Source of the DNA: Streptomyces silvae | GTDB lineage: Bacteria > Actinomycetota > Actinomycetes > Streptomycetales > Streptomycetaceae | Direction: 5' to 3' | NCBI RefSeq assembly: GCF_016745505.1 | Contig: NZ_JAERUC010000150.1 | Coordinates: forward strand, 1 to 47,304 | Length of the DNA stretch: 47,304 nucleotides | Shown: positions 16,960 to 25,925 of the stretch, in pieces | Layout: each line of letters starts with the position of its first letter | Numbering within the stretch: position 1 is the stretch's first letter | Position numbers and translations under genes: made by a program | Notes under the pieces: model-generated | What the model was told of the DNA's origin: nothing | Database searches by the model: none | Seen by the model: only the letters and a program-made list of their open reading frames with translations

Positions 16960-17433
16960 GTGCCACAGATTCCGCAGACATGCCAAGAACTCACCGTCGG
17001 CCAGCTCTCCGCCCGTAGCGGAGCCGCGGTGTCCGCCCTGCACTTCTACGAGTCCAAGGGCCTGATCAGCAGCACCCGCACCAGCGGCAACCAGCGCCGC
17101 TACACCAGGGACGCGCTGCGCCGGGTGGCATTCGTCCGGGCGGCGCAGCGGGTGGGCATCCCGCTCGCCACCATCCGGGAGGCGCTGGCCGAACTGCCGG
17201 AGGAGCGCACACCGAACCGCGACGACTGGGCCAGGCTCTCCCGGGCGTGGCGCTCCGAGCTGGACGAGCGCATCAAGCAGCTGGGGCGGCTGCGCGACCA
17301 CCTCACCGACTGCATCGGCTGCGGATGCCTGTCGCTGGAGACCTGCGTGCTGTCCAACCCCGACGACGTGGCCGGCGAGCGGATGGCCGGATCGCGGCTC
17401 ATGCCCGAGCGAGGAGCCCGGAGCCGCTCCTGA
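16960..17433 (+). CDS. soxR: Redox-sensitive transcriptional activator SoxR
   Basis: A 157-residue MerR-family regulator with the SoxR [2Fe-2S] cysteines Cys118, Cys121, Cys123 and Cys129 (CIGCGCLSLETC). The N-terminal winged helix (LTVGQLSARSGAAVSALHFYESKGL) and the dimerisation helix are intact. In Streptomyces SoxR senses redox-active compounds such as endogenous pigmented antibiotics and activates a small set of genes. The GTG start at 16960 follows GGGGGAG; the track opens far upstream at 16609 inside the MaoC gene. No obvious SoxR box was found next to a neighbouring gene, so its targets probably lie elsewhere. Confidence 0.94.
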   Translation: MPQIPQTCQELTVGQLSARSGAAVSALHFYESKGLISSTRTSGNQRRYTRDALRRVAFVRAAQRVGIPLATIREALAELPEERTPNRDDWARLSRAWRSELDERIKQLGRLRDHLTDCIGCGCLSLETCVLSNPDDVAGERMAGSRLMPERGARSRS

Positions 17434-17473
17434 GCGCGCACCGGCTCCGGCGGGTCCCCTCCACGCGCGCCCC

Positions 17474-18085
17474 TCAGGCCGCCGACGCCAGGGCCCTCGT
17501 CCGTACTCTTCTCGCCTCGGCCAGCGCCTTCGCCGTCAGGACGGGCCGCGGGACCACGATGCCGCAGCCGGTGCAGACCGGCCCGGTCCACGGCTCGCGG
17601 TCCAGGTCCTGCCGCCAGATGATCCCGGTCCCCGCGCAGACCGGGCACGCGGCGCCCGGCTTCGCGCCCAGGGCGGCGATCAGTCGTCCCAGCACCTCGG
17701 CCAGGGGGGCGCCGGGATGGACCTCCGGGTCCTCGCAGTGCGCGATCCCGTTGCCGCCCCAGGTCCGCCGGTGCCAGTCGTCGAATGTTCCGGGCCGCCG
17801 CAGCCCGTCGTGCTTCTCGCGGCGCCGCCGCTCGGCGAAGCCCGCCTCGTACGCGAGCCAGACGGCCCGCGCCTCCTCCAGTTCCTCCAGCGCGCGGATC
17901 AGCCGCGCCGGGTCGGGGGCCCGGTCCTCGGGCTCGATCCCGTGCCGGGCGCACAGATGATCCCAGGTCGCCCGGTGACCGTACGGGGCGAACCGCTCCA
18001 GGCATTTGCGCAGCGAGTACCGCCGCAAAGCCAGATCGCCCCGTGGATCGCGGACCTGTCTCGCAAGACTCCGGAAACCGGCCAT
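17474..18085 (-). CDS. Zinc-ribbon protein of unknown function
   Basis: A 203-residue protein. A C-terminal zinc ribbon is formed by Cys147-Cys150 (CPVCAGTG) and Cys171-Cys174 (CTGCGIVV). The middle is a charged helical region with an Arg/Glu-rich stretch (residues about 65-95), and WGGNGIAHCEDPE precedes the ribbon. No enzymatic motif is recognised and I know of no assigned function. A GGAGGTGGCAGTGCC ribosome-binding site supports the ATG at 18085. It converges on soxR with a 40-base gap, which has no strong hairpin. Confidence 0.82.
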   Translation of the reverse strand: MAGFRSLARQVRDPRGDLALRRYSLRKCLERFAPYGHRATWDHLCARHGIEPEDRAPDPARLIRALEELEEARAVWLAYEAGFAERRRREKHDGLRRPGTFDDWHRRTWGGNGIAHCEDPEVHPGAPLAEVLGRLIAALGAKPGAACPVCAGTGIIWRQDLDREPWTGPVCTGCGIVVPRPVLTAKALAEARRVRTRALASAA

Positions 18086-18307
18086 GGCACTGCCACCTCC
18101 GTCGCTCGTACTTCGGCGTTATGGGATGGACGTACGACTGCCCGATTCGGCTCCATCCAAGGGTGAAAGCGTCCACGGACCGAGACGGCCCCTGTGGGGC
18201 GGCGTGTGCCGGGGTGTGGTGATTCGGAAAAAGTGACTGATGTTCATCTTACGGACGGGGCGTACCGCCAGTAACCTCCGGCGCATCGGCCACCCGGAGG
18301 AGCACGC

Positions 18308-21136
18308 ATGCCCCCACGCACCCGCACGCTCAGAGCCGCCACAGTCGCGGCTGTTCTCGCTCTCGGTACATCCCTGCTCGCCACGGCGCCCGGCGCCGGA
18401 GCGGCGGAGCCGAAGCCCCTCGCCGTCACCGACCACTGCGCAAGCCAGTGCGCGGACATCCTGCCGCCCGGCGAGAACGGCAACGCCACCCTCGTCGAGA
18501 TCCTCGGCAACAAGGCGTTCGGCACGCACCCCGCGCACAGCGACGACCAGCTCGACCGCTACAACGGCCTGGTCGCGGGGCATACGGGCCTCACCGACCA
18601 GAAACTGACCGACTTCTTCAACGACGCCTCCTTCGGGGTCGCCGCCGACCAGGTCGAGTCCGTGACGAAGCCGCGTGAGGACGTCACGATCACCCGCGAC
18701 AAGAAGAGCGGCGTGCCGCACATCAAGGGCACCACCCGCTACGGCACCGAGTTCGGCGCCGGTTTCGCCGCCGGGCAGGACCGGCTGTGGCTGATGGACC
18801 TCTTCCGGCACATCGGACGCGGCCAGCTGACCTCGTTCGCCGGCGGAGCGCTGGCCAACCAGGGCCTGGAGCAGCAGTTCTGGCCGCAGGCCCCGTACAC
18901 CGAGGCGGACCTCCAGGCCCAGGTCGAGCGGATCAGGACCACCGAGGGCGCCCGCGGTGAGCAGGCGATGGCCGACGCGCAGGCCTACGTCGACGGGATC
19001 AACGCCTACCGCGAGAAGTCCAAGAAGGGCCGCTACTTCCCGGGGGAGTACGTCCTCACCGGGAAGATCGACTCCATCACGAACATCGGCGAGATCCAGC
19101 CGTTCGGGCTGACCGACCTGATCTCGATCGCCTCCGTCGTCGGCGGACAGTTCGGCGGGGGAGGCGGCGGTGAGGTCCAGGCCGCGCTCTCGCTGCTCGC
19201 CGCCCAGCAGAAGTACGGCGTCGAGGAGGGCACCCGGGTCTGGGAGTCCTTCCGCCAGCGCAACGACCCCGAGGCGGTCCTCACCGTCCACGACGGCACC
19301 TCGTTCCCGTACGCCGGCAAGCCCGACAAGGCCCGGGGTACGGCGCTTCCCGACGCGGGATCCGTCACACCCGAACCCCTGATATACGACCGCACCGGCT
19401 CGGCCGGCACGAACAAGAAGGCCCCCGTCGACGCGCCGGCCGCCCTCGAACCGCTCCAGGGCATGTACGACGACGGCGTCATCCCCGAGGGCTCGCTGCC
19501 CGGCTCCGGCGACGGCGCCCAGAAGCGGGGCATGTCCAACGCCCTGCTGGTGTCCGGCAAGGCCACCGCCAGCGGCAACCCGATCGCCGTCATGGGCCCG
19601 CAGACCGGCTACTTCGCCCCGCAGCTGATGATGCTCCAGGAGCTCCAGGGCCCCGGCATCAGCGCCCGCGGTGTCTCCTTCGCCGGGGTCGGCATGTACA
19701 TCCAGATGGGACGCGGCCAGGACTACGCCTGGAGCGCCACATCGGCGGCCCAGGACATCACCGACACGTACGCCGTCGAGCTCTGCGAACCCGACGGCTC
19801 CGCGCCCACCAAGGACTCCACGCACTACCGCGTCGACGGCGCCTGCACGGCCATGGAGAAGCTGGAGCGCACCAACTCCTGGAAGCCCACCGTCGCCGAC
19901 TCCACCGCCAAGGGCTCCTACCGGATGCAGGTGTGGCGCACGGACTACGGCATCGTCACCCACCGCGCCACGGTCGGCGGCAAGCCGGTCGCGTACACCT
20001 CGCTGCGCACCACCTACCGCCACGAGGCCGACTCGATCATCGGCTTCCAGCTGCTCAACGACCCGGCGTACGTGACGGACGCGGCCTCCTTCCAGCAGGC
20101 CGCCAGTCACATCGACTACGCCTTCAACTGGTTCTACGCGGACTCCCGCACCACCGCCTACTACAACAGCGGCATGAACCCCGTGCGCGCGGCCGGGGTC
20201 GACGCCGCGCTGCCGGTCAAGGCCGAGAAGGCGTACGAGTGGAAGGGGTACGACCCGGCGGCCAACACCACCGACTACACCCCGTTCGCCGAACACCCGC
20301 ACTCCAGCGGCCAGGACTACTACATCTCCTGGAACAACCGTCAGGCCAAGGACTACTCCACCGCCGCGTTCGGCTTCGGCGCCGTGCACCGTGGCGACCT
20401 GCTCGACGACCGGGTCTCCGCACTGGTCGAGGAGGGCGGGGTGACCCGCGCCTCCCTCACCCGCGCCATGGAGGAGGCCGCTCTCACCGACCTGCGCGGC
20501 GAGCAGCTGCTGCCCGAGCTCCTGAAGGTGCTGCGCTCCCAGCCGGTCACCGACCCGGCGCTGAACGCCGTGGTCCAGCAGCTGGACTCCTGGCGGGCCG
20601 CCGGTGCACAGCGCAAGGAGACGAGCCCGGGCTCGCACACGTACACGCACGCGGACGCCGTCCGGATCATGGACGCGTGGTGGCCGAAGCTGGTCGAGGC
20701 GGAGTTCCGCCCCGGTCTGGGTGACGGCCTCTACGACGCGTTCACCGCGAGCCTGGCCACCGACGAGTCCCCGGCCGCCAGCCACGGGCCGAGCGGGGCG
20801 CACAGCGGCTCCGCCTTCCAGTACGGCTGGTGGGGCTTCGCCGACAAGGACCTGCGCCAGGTCCTCGGACAGCCCGTCAAGGGGCCGCTGGCCAGGACGT
20901 ACTGCGGCGGCGGCGACCTGAGCGCCTGCCGCTCCGCGCTGCTCGGCACCCTGAAGGAGGCGGCCGCCGTGCCCGCCGCCGAGGTCTACCCGGGGGACGA
21001 CAGCTGCAAGGCCGGTGAGCAGTGGTGCACCGACGCGATCGTCCACCGTCCGCTGGGCGGGATCTCGCAGAAGTCGATCCACTGGCAGAACCGTCCGACC
21101 TACCAGCAGGTCGTGGAGTTCCCCTCGCACCGCTGA
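18308..21136 (+). CDS. Secreted penicillin acylase-family Ntn hydrolase
   Basis: A 942-residue precursor of the penicillin amidase (S45) family, whose members cleave amide bonds in beta-lactams or acyl-homoserine lactones or other acylamides. A signal peptide (Arg-rich start, hydrophobic core, AGAAEP cleavage region near residue 33) implies secretion. The alpha-chain part is followed by a spacer and the self-cleavage site before Ser410 in GMSNALLVSG, the expected N-terminal nucleophile of the beta chain. Further family features are AVMGPQTGYFAPQ and FNWFYADSR. It is somewhat longer than classic penicillin G acylase (about 850 residues). It faces a NamZ-like enzyme with a shared terminator. 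The substrate is unknown; quorum signals, lipopeptides and beta-lactams are all possible. Confidence 0.9.
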   Translation: MPPRTRTLRAATVAAVLALGTSLLATAPGAGAAEPKPLAVTDHCASQCADILPPGENGNATLVEILGNKAFGTHPAHSDDQLDRYNGLVAGHTGLTDQKLTDFFNDASFGVAADQVESVTKPREDVTITRDKKSGVPHIKGTTRYGTEFGAGFAAGQDRLWLMDLFRHIGRGQLTSFAGGALANQGLEQQFWPQAPYTEADLQAQVERIRTTEGARGEQAMADAQAYVDGINAYREKSKKGRYFPGEYVLTGKIDSITNIGEIQPFGLTDLISIASVVGGQFGGGGGGEVQAALSLLAAQQKYGVEEGTRVWESFRQRNDPEAVLTVHDGTSFPYAGKPDKARGTALPDAGSVTPEPLIYDRTGSAGTNKKAPVDAPAALEPLQGMYDDGVIPEGSLPGSGDGAQKRGMSNALLVSGKATASGNPIAVMGPQTGYFAPQLMMLQELQGPGISARGVSFAGVGMYIQMGRGQDYAWSATSAAQDITDTYAVELCEPDGSAPTKDSTHYRVDGACTAMEKLERTNSWKPTVADSTAKGSYRMQVWRTDYGIVTHRATVGGKPVAYTSLRTTYRHEADSIIGFQLLNDPAYVTDAASFQQAASHIDYAFNWFYADSRTTAYYNSGMNPVRAAGVDAALPVKAEKAYEWKGYDPAANTTDYTPFAEHPHSSGQDYYISWNNRQAKDYSTAAFGFGAVHRGDLLDDRVSALVEEGGVTRASLTRAMEEAALTDLRGEQLLPELLKVLRSQPVTDPALNAVVQQLDSWRAAGAQRKETSPGSHTYTHADAVRIMDAWWPKLVEAEFRPGLGDGLYDAFTASLATDESPAASHGPSGAHSGSAFQYGWWGFADKDLRQVLGQPVKGPLARTYCGGGDLSACRSALLGTLKEAAAVPAAEVYPGDDSCKAGEQWCTDAIVHRPLGGISQKSIHWQNRPTYQQVVEFPSHR

Positions 21137-21147
21137 GTCCGGGCGAC

Positions 21148-21181
21148 GGGCCCCTTCCGCCGCACCCGGCGGAAGGGGCCC
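21148..21181. terminator. Strong bidirectional terminator
   Basis: A perfect 15-bp stem (21148-21162 with 21167-21181) and a 4-base loop CACC lie between the convergent acylase and NamZ-like genes. It is one of the most stable hairpins in the window. Confidence 0.88.
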
Positions 21182-21186
21182 CACGC

Positions 21187-22455
21187 TCACCGGTACAGCA
21201 GGTACTCCCGCCGCACCTTGCGGAACGCGGCGAGGTCGGCCGCCCAGGCGCCCACCACCTCGTCGGTGTCCGCGCCCGCGTCGATCATCGTGCGGACCCG
21301 GGTGTTGCCCGAGAGCCGGTCGATCGCGTTGTCCGCGCGCCACGCGAACCCGCTCCACGTCCGCTTCGCCGTGACCAGCAGGCCGATTCCGGTGCGTACG
21401 GGGTCGAAGACCTTCCGGTCCTGGACGTGCACCTGCACCCCGCCCACCGTCTTCCCCTCGAACTTGGAGAACGTCGGCGCGAAGTACGCCTCGCGGAAGG
21501 CGACCCCGGGCAGCTCCAGGGCGTTCGCGGCGGCCGCCCACCGGTGGTCGATGCCCTCCGCGCCCAGCAGCTCGAACGGCCGTGTCGTCCCCCGGCCCTC
21601 GGAGAGGTTCGTCCCCTCGAACAGACAGGTCCCCGAGTAGACCACCGCGGTCTCCGGCGTCGGCATGTTGGGACTCGGCGGCACCCACGGCAGGCCCGTC
21701 GCGTCGAAGAAGTCCTCACGGCGCCACCCGGACATCTTGACGACGTCCAGCTCCACCGGACGGTCGGCCAGGAACTCCGCGTTGAAGAGCAGCGCGAGCT
21801 CCGCCACCGTCATCCCGTGCGCCTGGGAGATCTCCCGGCGCCCCACGAAGGACGCGAAGGCCCGGTCGAGCACGGGCCCCAGTGCCGCCCGCCCGGTGAC
21901 CGGATTCGGCCGGTCCAGGACGACGAACCGCTTGCCCGCGAGCGCGGCCGCCTCCATGCAGTCGTACAGGGTCCAGATGTACGTGTAGAAGCGCGCCCCG
22001 GCGTCCTGGATGTCGAAGACCACCGTGTCCACACCGGACGCCGTGAAGATGTCGGCGAGCGGCTGCCCGCTCTTCAGATACGTGTCGTAGACCGGCAGCC
22101 CGGTCGCCGGGTCGTCGTACCGCCCCTCCGAACCGCCCGCCTGCGCCGTCCCCCGGAAGCCGTGCTCCGGGCCGAAGACCGCGGTCAGGTCCACCCGGTC
22201 GTCCGGGTGCATGACGTCGACGATGTGCTCCACGTCGGTGGTGATGCCGGTCGGGTTGGTGACGATCCCCACCTTCTGCCCGGCCAGCAGCCGGTAACCG
22301 TCGGCCGCCAGCCGCTCGAAGCCGGTACGCACCCCGCCCCGCCCGGCCCCGTGCTCCCGGCCGGCCGCGACGGCCGTCCCCGGTGCGGCAGCGGTCGTCG
22401 CGAGGGCCCCCATCGCACCGCCGACCGCCAGCAAACCACGCCTGGACAGGGTCAT
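21187..22455 (-). CDS. Exo-beta-N-acetylmuramidase NamZ-like (DUF1343), Tat-exported
   Basis: A 422-residue exported protein of DUF1343. The studied members, NamZ of Bacillus subtilis (YbbC) and Tannerella, remove non-reducing N-acetylmuramic acid from peptidoglycan fragments. Family motifs include VGIVTNPTGI, FGPEHGFRG, IQDAGARFYTY and PNMPTPETAVVY. The N-terminus begins TLSRRGLLAVGG, a twin-arginine signal, and is followed by an Ala-rich hydrophobic stretch; export by Tat is therefore likely. The ATG at 22455 follows GGAGGTAGCAGG. A role in recycling of its own wall or of other bacteria is inferred from the family. Confidence 0.9.
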   Translation of the reverse strand: MTLSRRGLLAVGGAMGALATTAAAPGTAVAAGREHGAGRGGVRTGFERLAADGYRLLAGQKVGIVTNPTGITTDVEHIVDVMHPDDRVDLTAVFGPEHGFRGTAQAGGSEGRYDDPATGLPVYDTYLKSGQPLADIFTASGVDTVVFDIQDAGARFYTYIWTLYDCMEAAALAGKRFVVLDRPNPVTGRAALGPVLDRAFASFVGRREISQAHGMTVAELALLFNAEFLADRPVELDVVKMSGWRREDFFDATGLPWVPPSPNMPTPETAVVYSGTCLFEGTNLSEGRGTTRPFELLGAEGIDHRWAAAANALELPGVAFREAYFAPTFSKFEGKTVGGVQVHVQDRKVFDPVRTGIGLLVTAKRTWSGFAWRADNAIDRLSGNTRVRTMIDAGADTDEVVGAWAADLAAFRKVRREYLLYR

Positions 22456-22575
22456 CCTGCTACCTCCATGATCGCGTCGACCGTCATGGTCACGCACGCT
22501 AGCGCGGGCACCGGCCATACGGAACGCCCCTGACCGGGCAGATTCCCGGTCCTTCCCCGGACCCCTTCCCCGATC

Positions 22576-22593
22576 ACATACCGACTGGTTAGT
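22576..22593. promoter_or_regulatory. Predicted TetR operator in front of the SDR-ligase-TetR operon
   Basis: ACATACCGACTGGTTAGT is an imperfect palindrome, with paired ACC and GGT and outer AC/GT. Its minus strand carries ACCAGTCGGTATGT (22589-22576), identical to 29575-29588. The TAGTCT at 22590-22595 could be the -10 hexamer, so binding would repress the SDR gene at 22628. Confidence 0.75.
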
Positions 22594-22627
22594 CTGCCGT
22601 GGAAGACGGCTGAGAGAGGCGGGACCG

Positions 22628-23392
22628 ATGAGTACGGTGCAGGGCGCTGGCGTAGTGGTGACGGGAGCCGGAGGCGGCATCGGGGCCGCCCTCGCCCGGA
22701 GATTCGCCGCGGAGGGTGCCCGGGTCGTCGTCAACGACCTGGACGCCGCCCGGGTCGAGGCGCTGGCCGAGGAGATCGGCGGCACGGTCGTGGCCGGCGA
22801 CGCCTCCACCGTCGTGGACGCCGCGCGCGACGCGCTCGGCGGCACGGTCGACGTCTACTGCGCCAACGCCGGCCTCGCCTCGGGCGGGGACGCCTTCGCC
22901 GAGGAGGACGTCTGGGCACGGGCCTGGGACGTCAACGTGATGGCGCACGTCCGCGCGGCCAAGGCGCTGCTGCCCGACTGGCTGGAGCGCGGCAGCGGCC
23001 GCTTCGTCTCCACCGCGTCGGCGGCCGGCCTGCTGACGATGATCGGCGCGGCCCCGTACAGCGTCACCAAGCACGGGGCCGTCGCGTTCGCCGAGTGGCT
23101 CTCGCTGACCTACCGGCACCGCGGCATCAAGGTCCACACGATCTGCCCCCAGGGCGTGCGTACGGACATGCTCACCGCGGCCGGCTCCGCGGGCGAGCTG
23201 GTGCTCGCCCCCACCGCGATCGAGCCGGAGGCCGTCGCCGAGGCCCTGTTCGACGCCATGGAGCAGGACCGCTTCCTGGTCCTGCCGCACCCCGAGGTGG
23301 CCGGCTACTACCGCGCCCGCGCCAAGGACCCCGACCAGTGGATCGGCAACATGAACCACCTGCAGCAGAAGTGGGAGGCGGCCGGAGCATGA
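22628..23392 (+). CDS. Short-chain dehydrogenase/reductase
   Basis: A 254-residue SDR. The cofactor loop TGAGGGIG is at 12-19, Asp37 after the second strand favours NAD(H), NAG is at 80-82, and the catalytic Ser131, Tyr144 and Lys148 are in place. The ATG overlap at the 3' end (ATGA) couples it to the acyl-CoA ligase. An operator and a -10-like hexamer lie just upstream. In an lva-like pathway it would reduce or oxidise the keto/hydroxy group of an acyl-CoA; this role is inferred from neighbours, not from the sequence alone. It could equally act on a 3-hydroxyacyl-CoA or an unrelated alcohol. Confidence 0.91.
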   Translation: MSTVQGAGVVVTGAGGGIGAALARRFAAEGARVVVNDLDAARVEALAEEIGGTVVAGDASTVVDAARDALGGTVDVYCANAGLASGGDAFAEEDVWARAWDVNVMAHVRAAKALLPDWLERGSGRFVSTASAAGLLTMIGAAPYSVTKHGAVAFAEWLSLTYRHRGIKVHTICPQGVRTDMLTAAGSAGELVLAPTAIEPEAVAEALFDAMEQDRFLVLPHPEVAGYYRARAKDPDQWIGNMNHLQQKWEAAGA

Positions 23393-25056
23393 CCGAGTCG
23401 ATCTACGCGGCGAAGCCCTGGACGGCCCTCCTCAGCGAGGCCCAGCTCGCCCCCGTCCACCCCGCCGAGACCGTGGTGCACGCCTTCCGCGCCGCCGTCG
23501 GGCGGGCCCCGGACCACACCGCGCTCGCCTACTTCGACGGGCGCCTCACCTACCGTGACGTGGACGCGCTGTCCGACTCCGTGGCGGGGCACCTGGCCGC
23601 CGAGGGGCTGCGGCGCGGCGACCGGGTCGCGATCATGCTCCAGAACACCCCGCACTTCGTGCTCGCGCTGCTCGGCGCCTGGAAGGCCGGCGCGACCGTC
23701 GTCCCGCTCAACCCGATGTACAAGTCCGGCGAGGTCGGCCATGTGCTGAAGGACGCGGAGGTGACCGCGCTGATCTGCTCCGACCGGGCCTGGGAGGCCT
23801 ATCTGCGGGCCACCGCCGAGGCCGCGCCGAGCGTGACGATCGCCCTCACCGCCTGCGAGCTCGACCTCCAGTCCGCCGACGACCCGCGGGTGCTCGGCTT
23901 CGAGCGGCTCCCCGCGCCCGGCGCGGACGCGTGGGCCCGCGATCTGGTGGAGGTGGCCCGCCGCGGGCTGCCCGCCCCCGGGGACCGGGAGCTCGCCGCC
24001 TCGGACACCGCCCTGATCAGCTACACCTCCGGGACGAGCGGCACCCCCAAGGGAGCCATGAACTCCCAGGGCAACATCATGGTCAACGCCGAGCGCCAGC
24101 GGGCCGGCCACCCCATCGAGGAGGGGGCGTCCTACTTCGCGCTCGCCCCGCTCTTCCACATCACCGGCATGGTGTGCCAGCTGGCCGCCTGTATCGCCAA
24201 CGCGGGCACCCTGGTCCTCGCGTACCGCTTCGAGGCGAGCGTCGTCCTGGAGGCCTTCGCGGAGCACCGGCCCGCCTACACCGTGGGCCCGTCGACCGCC
24301 TTCATGGCGCTCGCCGCGCACCCGGACGTCACCCCGGAGCACTTCGCCTCCTTCAAGGTGATCTCCTCGGGCGGCGCGCCGCTGCCTCCCGCGCTGGTCG
24401 AGAAATTCCGCGAGGGCTTCGGCCCGTACATCCGCAACGGCTACGGGCTCACCGAGTGCACCGCGCCCTGCGCCTCCGTACCGCCGGAGCACGAGGCCCC
24501 CGTCGACCCGGTCTCCGGGACCCTGTCCGTCGGCGTCCCGGGGCCCGACACCGTGGTCCGCATCGTCGACGAGAAGGGCGACGACGTGCCCTTCGGCGAG
24601 CAGGGCGAGATAGCCGTACGCGGCCCCCAGGTCGTCTCCGGCTACTGGAACCTCCCCGAGGCCACCGAGGCCGCCTTCCCGGACGGAGAGCTGCGCACCG
24701 GGGACATCGGCTTCATGGACGCCCAGGGCTGGCTGTACGTCGTCGACCGCAAGAAGGACATGATCAACGCCTCCGGCTTCAAGGTCTGGCCCCGCGAGGT
24801 GGAGGACGTGCTCTACACCCACCCCGCGGTCCGCGAGGCGGCCGTCGTGGGCGTGCCGGACGCCTACCGCGGAGAGACCGTACGGGCCTACGTCAGCCTG
24901 CGGCCCGGGGCGGAGACGGAGCCCGCGGAGCTCAGCGCGTACTGCAAGGAGCGGCTGGCCGCCTACAAGTACCCGCGCGAAGTCGAGATCCTGGCCGAAC
25001 TCCCGAAGACGGCGAGTGGGAAGATCCTCAGGCGGGAACTGCGTTCCCCCCGTTAG
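23389..25056 (+). CDS. Acyl-CoA synthetase (adenylate-forming ligase)
   Basis: A 555-residue AMP-binding ligase that activates a carboxylic acid to an acyl-CoA. The P-loop YTSGTSGTPKG is at residues 212-222, GYGLTECTAP follows, then RTGDIGFMD, DRKKDMINASGFKVWPREVED and the catalytic Lys545 in TASGKILRREL. All core motifs are intact and the length is normal. The ATG overlaps the SDR stop by 4 bases (ATGA), so the two are coupled. It probably belongs to the group that loads medium or long chains, but a 4-oxo or 4-hydroxy acid is also possible. No signal peptide; cytoplasmic. Confidence 0.93.
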   Translation: MTESIYAAKPWTALLSEAQLAPVHPAETVVHAFRAAVGRAPDHTALAYFDGRLTYRDVDALSDSVAGHLAAEGLRRGDRVAIMLQNTPHFVLALLGAWKAGATVVPLNPMYKSGEVGHVLKDAEVTALICSDRAWEAYLRATAEAAPSVTIALTACELDLQSADDPRVLGFERLPAPGADAWARDLVEVARRGLPAPGDRELAASDTALISYTSGTSGTPKGAMNSQGNIMVNAERQRAGHPIEEGASYFALAPLFHITGMVCQLAACIANAGTLVLAYRFEASVVLEAFAEHRPAYTVGPSTAFMALAAHPDVTPEHFASFKVISSGGAPLPPALVEKFREGFGPYIRNGYGLTECTAPCASVPPEHEAPVDPVSGTLSVGVPGPDTVVRIVDEKGDDVPFGEQGEIAVRGPQVVSGYWNLPEATEAAFPDGELRTGDIGFMDAQGWLYVVDRKKDMINASGFKVWPREVEDVLYTHPAVREAAVVGVPDAYRGETVRAYVSLRPGAETEPAELSAYCKERLAAYKYPREVEILAELPKTASGKILRRELRSPR

Positions 25057-25094
25057 AACAGTTCACGCACGGTACGAGAGGACAGGTGGCGGCA

Positions 25095-25688
25095 ATGGCC
25101 AAGGCGACGGACGGGAACGGTACGCCCGTCCCCCAGAGGCTGCTGGCCGCCGCCACCCGGCTCTTCGCGGAACGCGGCTACGACCGCACCTCCGTCCAGG
25201 AGATCGTCGAGGCGGCGGGCGTCACCAAGGGGGCGCTCTACCACTACTTCGGCTCCAAGGAGGACCTCCTCCAGGAGGTCTACGCCCGGGTGCTGCGGCT
25301 CCAGCAGGAGCGGCTCGACGCCTATGCGAACGCCGAGGCGCCGATCGAGCAGCGCCTGCGTGACGCGGCGGCGGACGTCGTGGTCACCACCATCGACAAC
25401 CTCGACGACGCCTCGATCTTCTTCCGCTCGATGCACCACCTGAGCCCGGAGAAGAACAAGCAGGTCCGGCTGGAGCGCCGCCGCTACCACGAACGCTTCC
25501 GCGCCCTGATCGAGGAGGGCCAGAAGGCCGGGGTGTTCTCCACCGCGACCCCGGCCGACCTGGTCGTCGACTACCACTTCGGCTCGGTCCACCACCTCTC
25601 CACCTGGTACAGCCCGGAGGGTCCGCTCAGCCGCCAGGAGGTCGCCGACCACCTGGCCGACCTGCTGCTGAGGGCACTGCGCCCCTGA
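25095..25688 (+). CDS. TetR-family regulator of the SDR-ligase operon
   Basis: A 197-residue repressor with a clear helix-turn-helix (LFAERGYDRTSVQEIVEAAGV, then TKGALYHYFGSKEDLL) and a helical C-terminal domain of the KstR2/FadR type. It is the third gene of the operon, 38 bases after the ligase stop. ATG at 25095 is chosen; an in-frame GTG at 25086 is also possible. The sites at 22576-22593 and 29569-29588, with an identical 14-bp core, make it the best candidate regulator of both the SDR operon and the kinase/acyl-CoA dehydrogenase operon. The ligand is probably an acyl-CoA. Confidence 0.9.
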   Translation: MAKATDGNGTPVPQRLLAAATRLFAERGYDRTSVQEIVEAAGVTKGALYHYFGSKEDLLQEVYARVLRLQQERLDAYANAEAPIEQRLRDAAADVVVTTIDNLDDASIFFRSMHHLSPEKNKQVRLERRRYHERFRALIEEGQKAGVFSTATPADLVVDYHFGSVHHLSTWYSPEGPLSRQEVADHLADLLLRALRP

Positions 25689-25770
25689 GGCCCCGGCGGC
25701 GTCCGCCCGGCCGGCGGCAGGGTCATGCCGGCCCCCGGGACCGTCTGACGGCGCTCGTATCTCCGATATG

Positions 25771-25786
25771 CGGACAGGTCTGTCCG
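25771..25786. promoter_or_regulatory. Perfect-armed palindrome upstream of the M28 peptidase
   Basis: CGGACAGGTCTGTCCG has two 6-bp arms around GGTC, and further AT pairs outside the arms. It lies 11 bases before a TTGACG hexamer and so could be an operator of the peptidase promoter. It could also be a weak hairpin terminator of the preceding TetR gene. Confidence 0.4.
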
Positions 25787-25796
25787 AATCCCGCTC

Positions 25797-25826
25797 TTGA
25801 CGGTACGCGGCCATCCCCGCCAGCAT
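25797..25826 (+). promoter_or_regulatory. Predicted promoter of the M28 peptidase
   Basis: TTGACG (25797-25802) and CAGCAT (25821-25826) are spaced by 18 bases, about 100 bases before the peptidase start. The -10 is weak. Confidence 0.4.
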
Positions 25827-25925
25827 CGGTCGCGCACCGCGCACCGCCCGCTCCAGGCCCCGGTCGTGCACGGCCGGGGACCCCCGCACGTTCCGTCAGT
25901 CCCCGAACGGAATCCGGAGCCCCCG

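Noticed and set aside
17434..17473. A terminator between soxR and the zinc-ribbon gene
   Set aside because: Only scattered GCGC complementarity is seen; no stable uninterrupted stem.
18119..21688. A 1189-residue minus-strand open frame opposite the acylase gene
   Set aside because: It is a GC-skew shadow of the real plus-strand gene; the acylase has signal peptide, Ser nucleophile and family motifs, while this frame has none.
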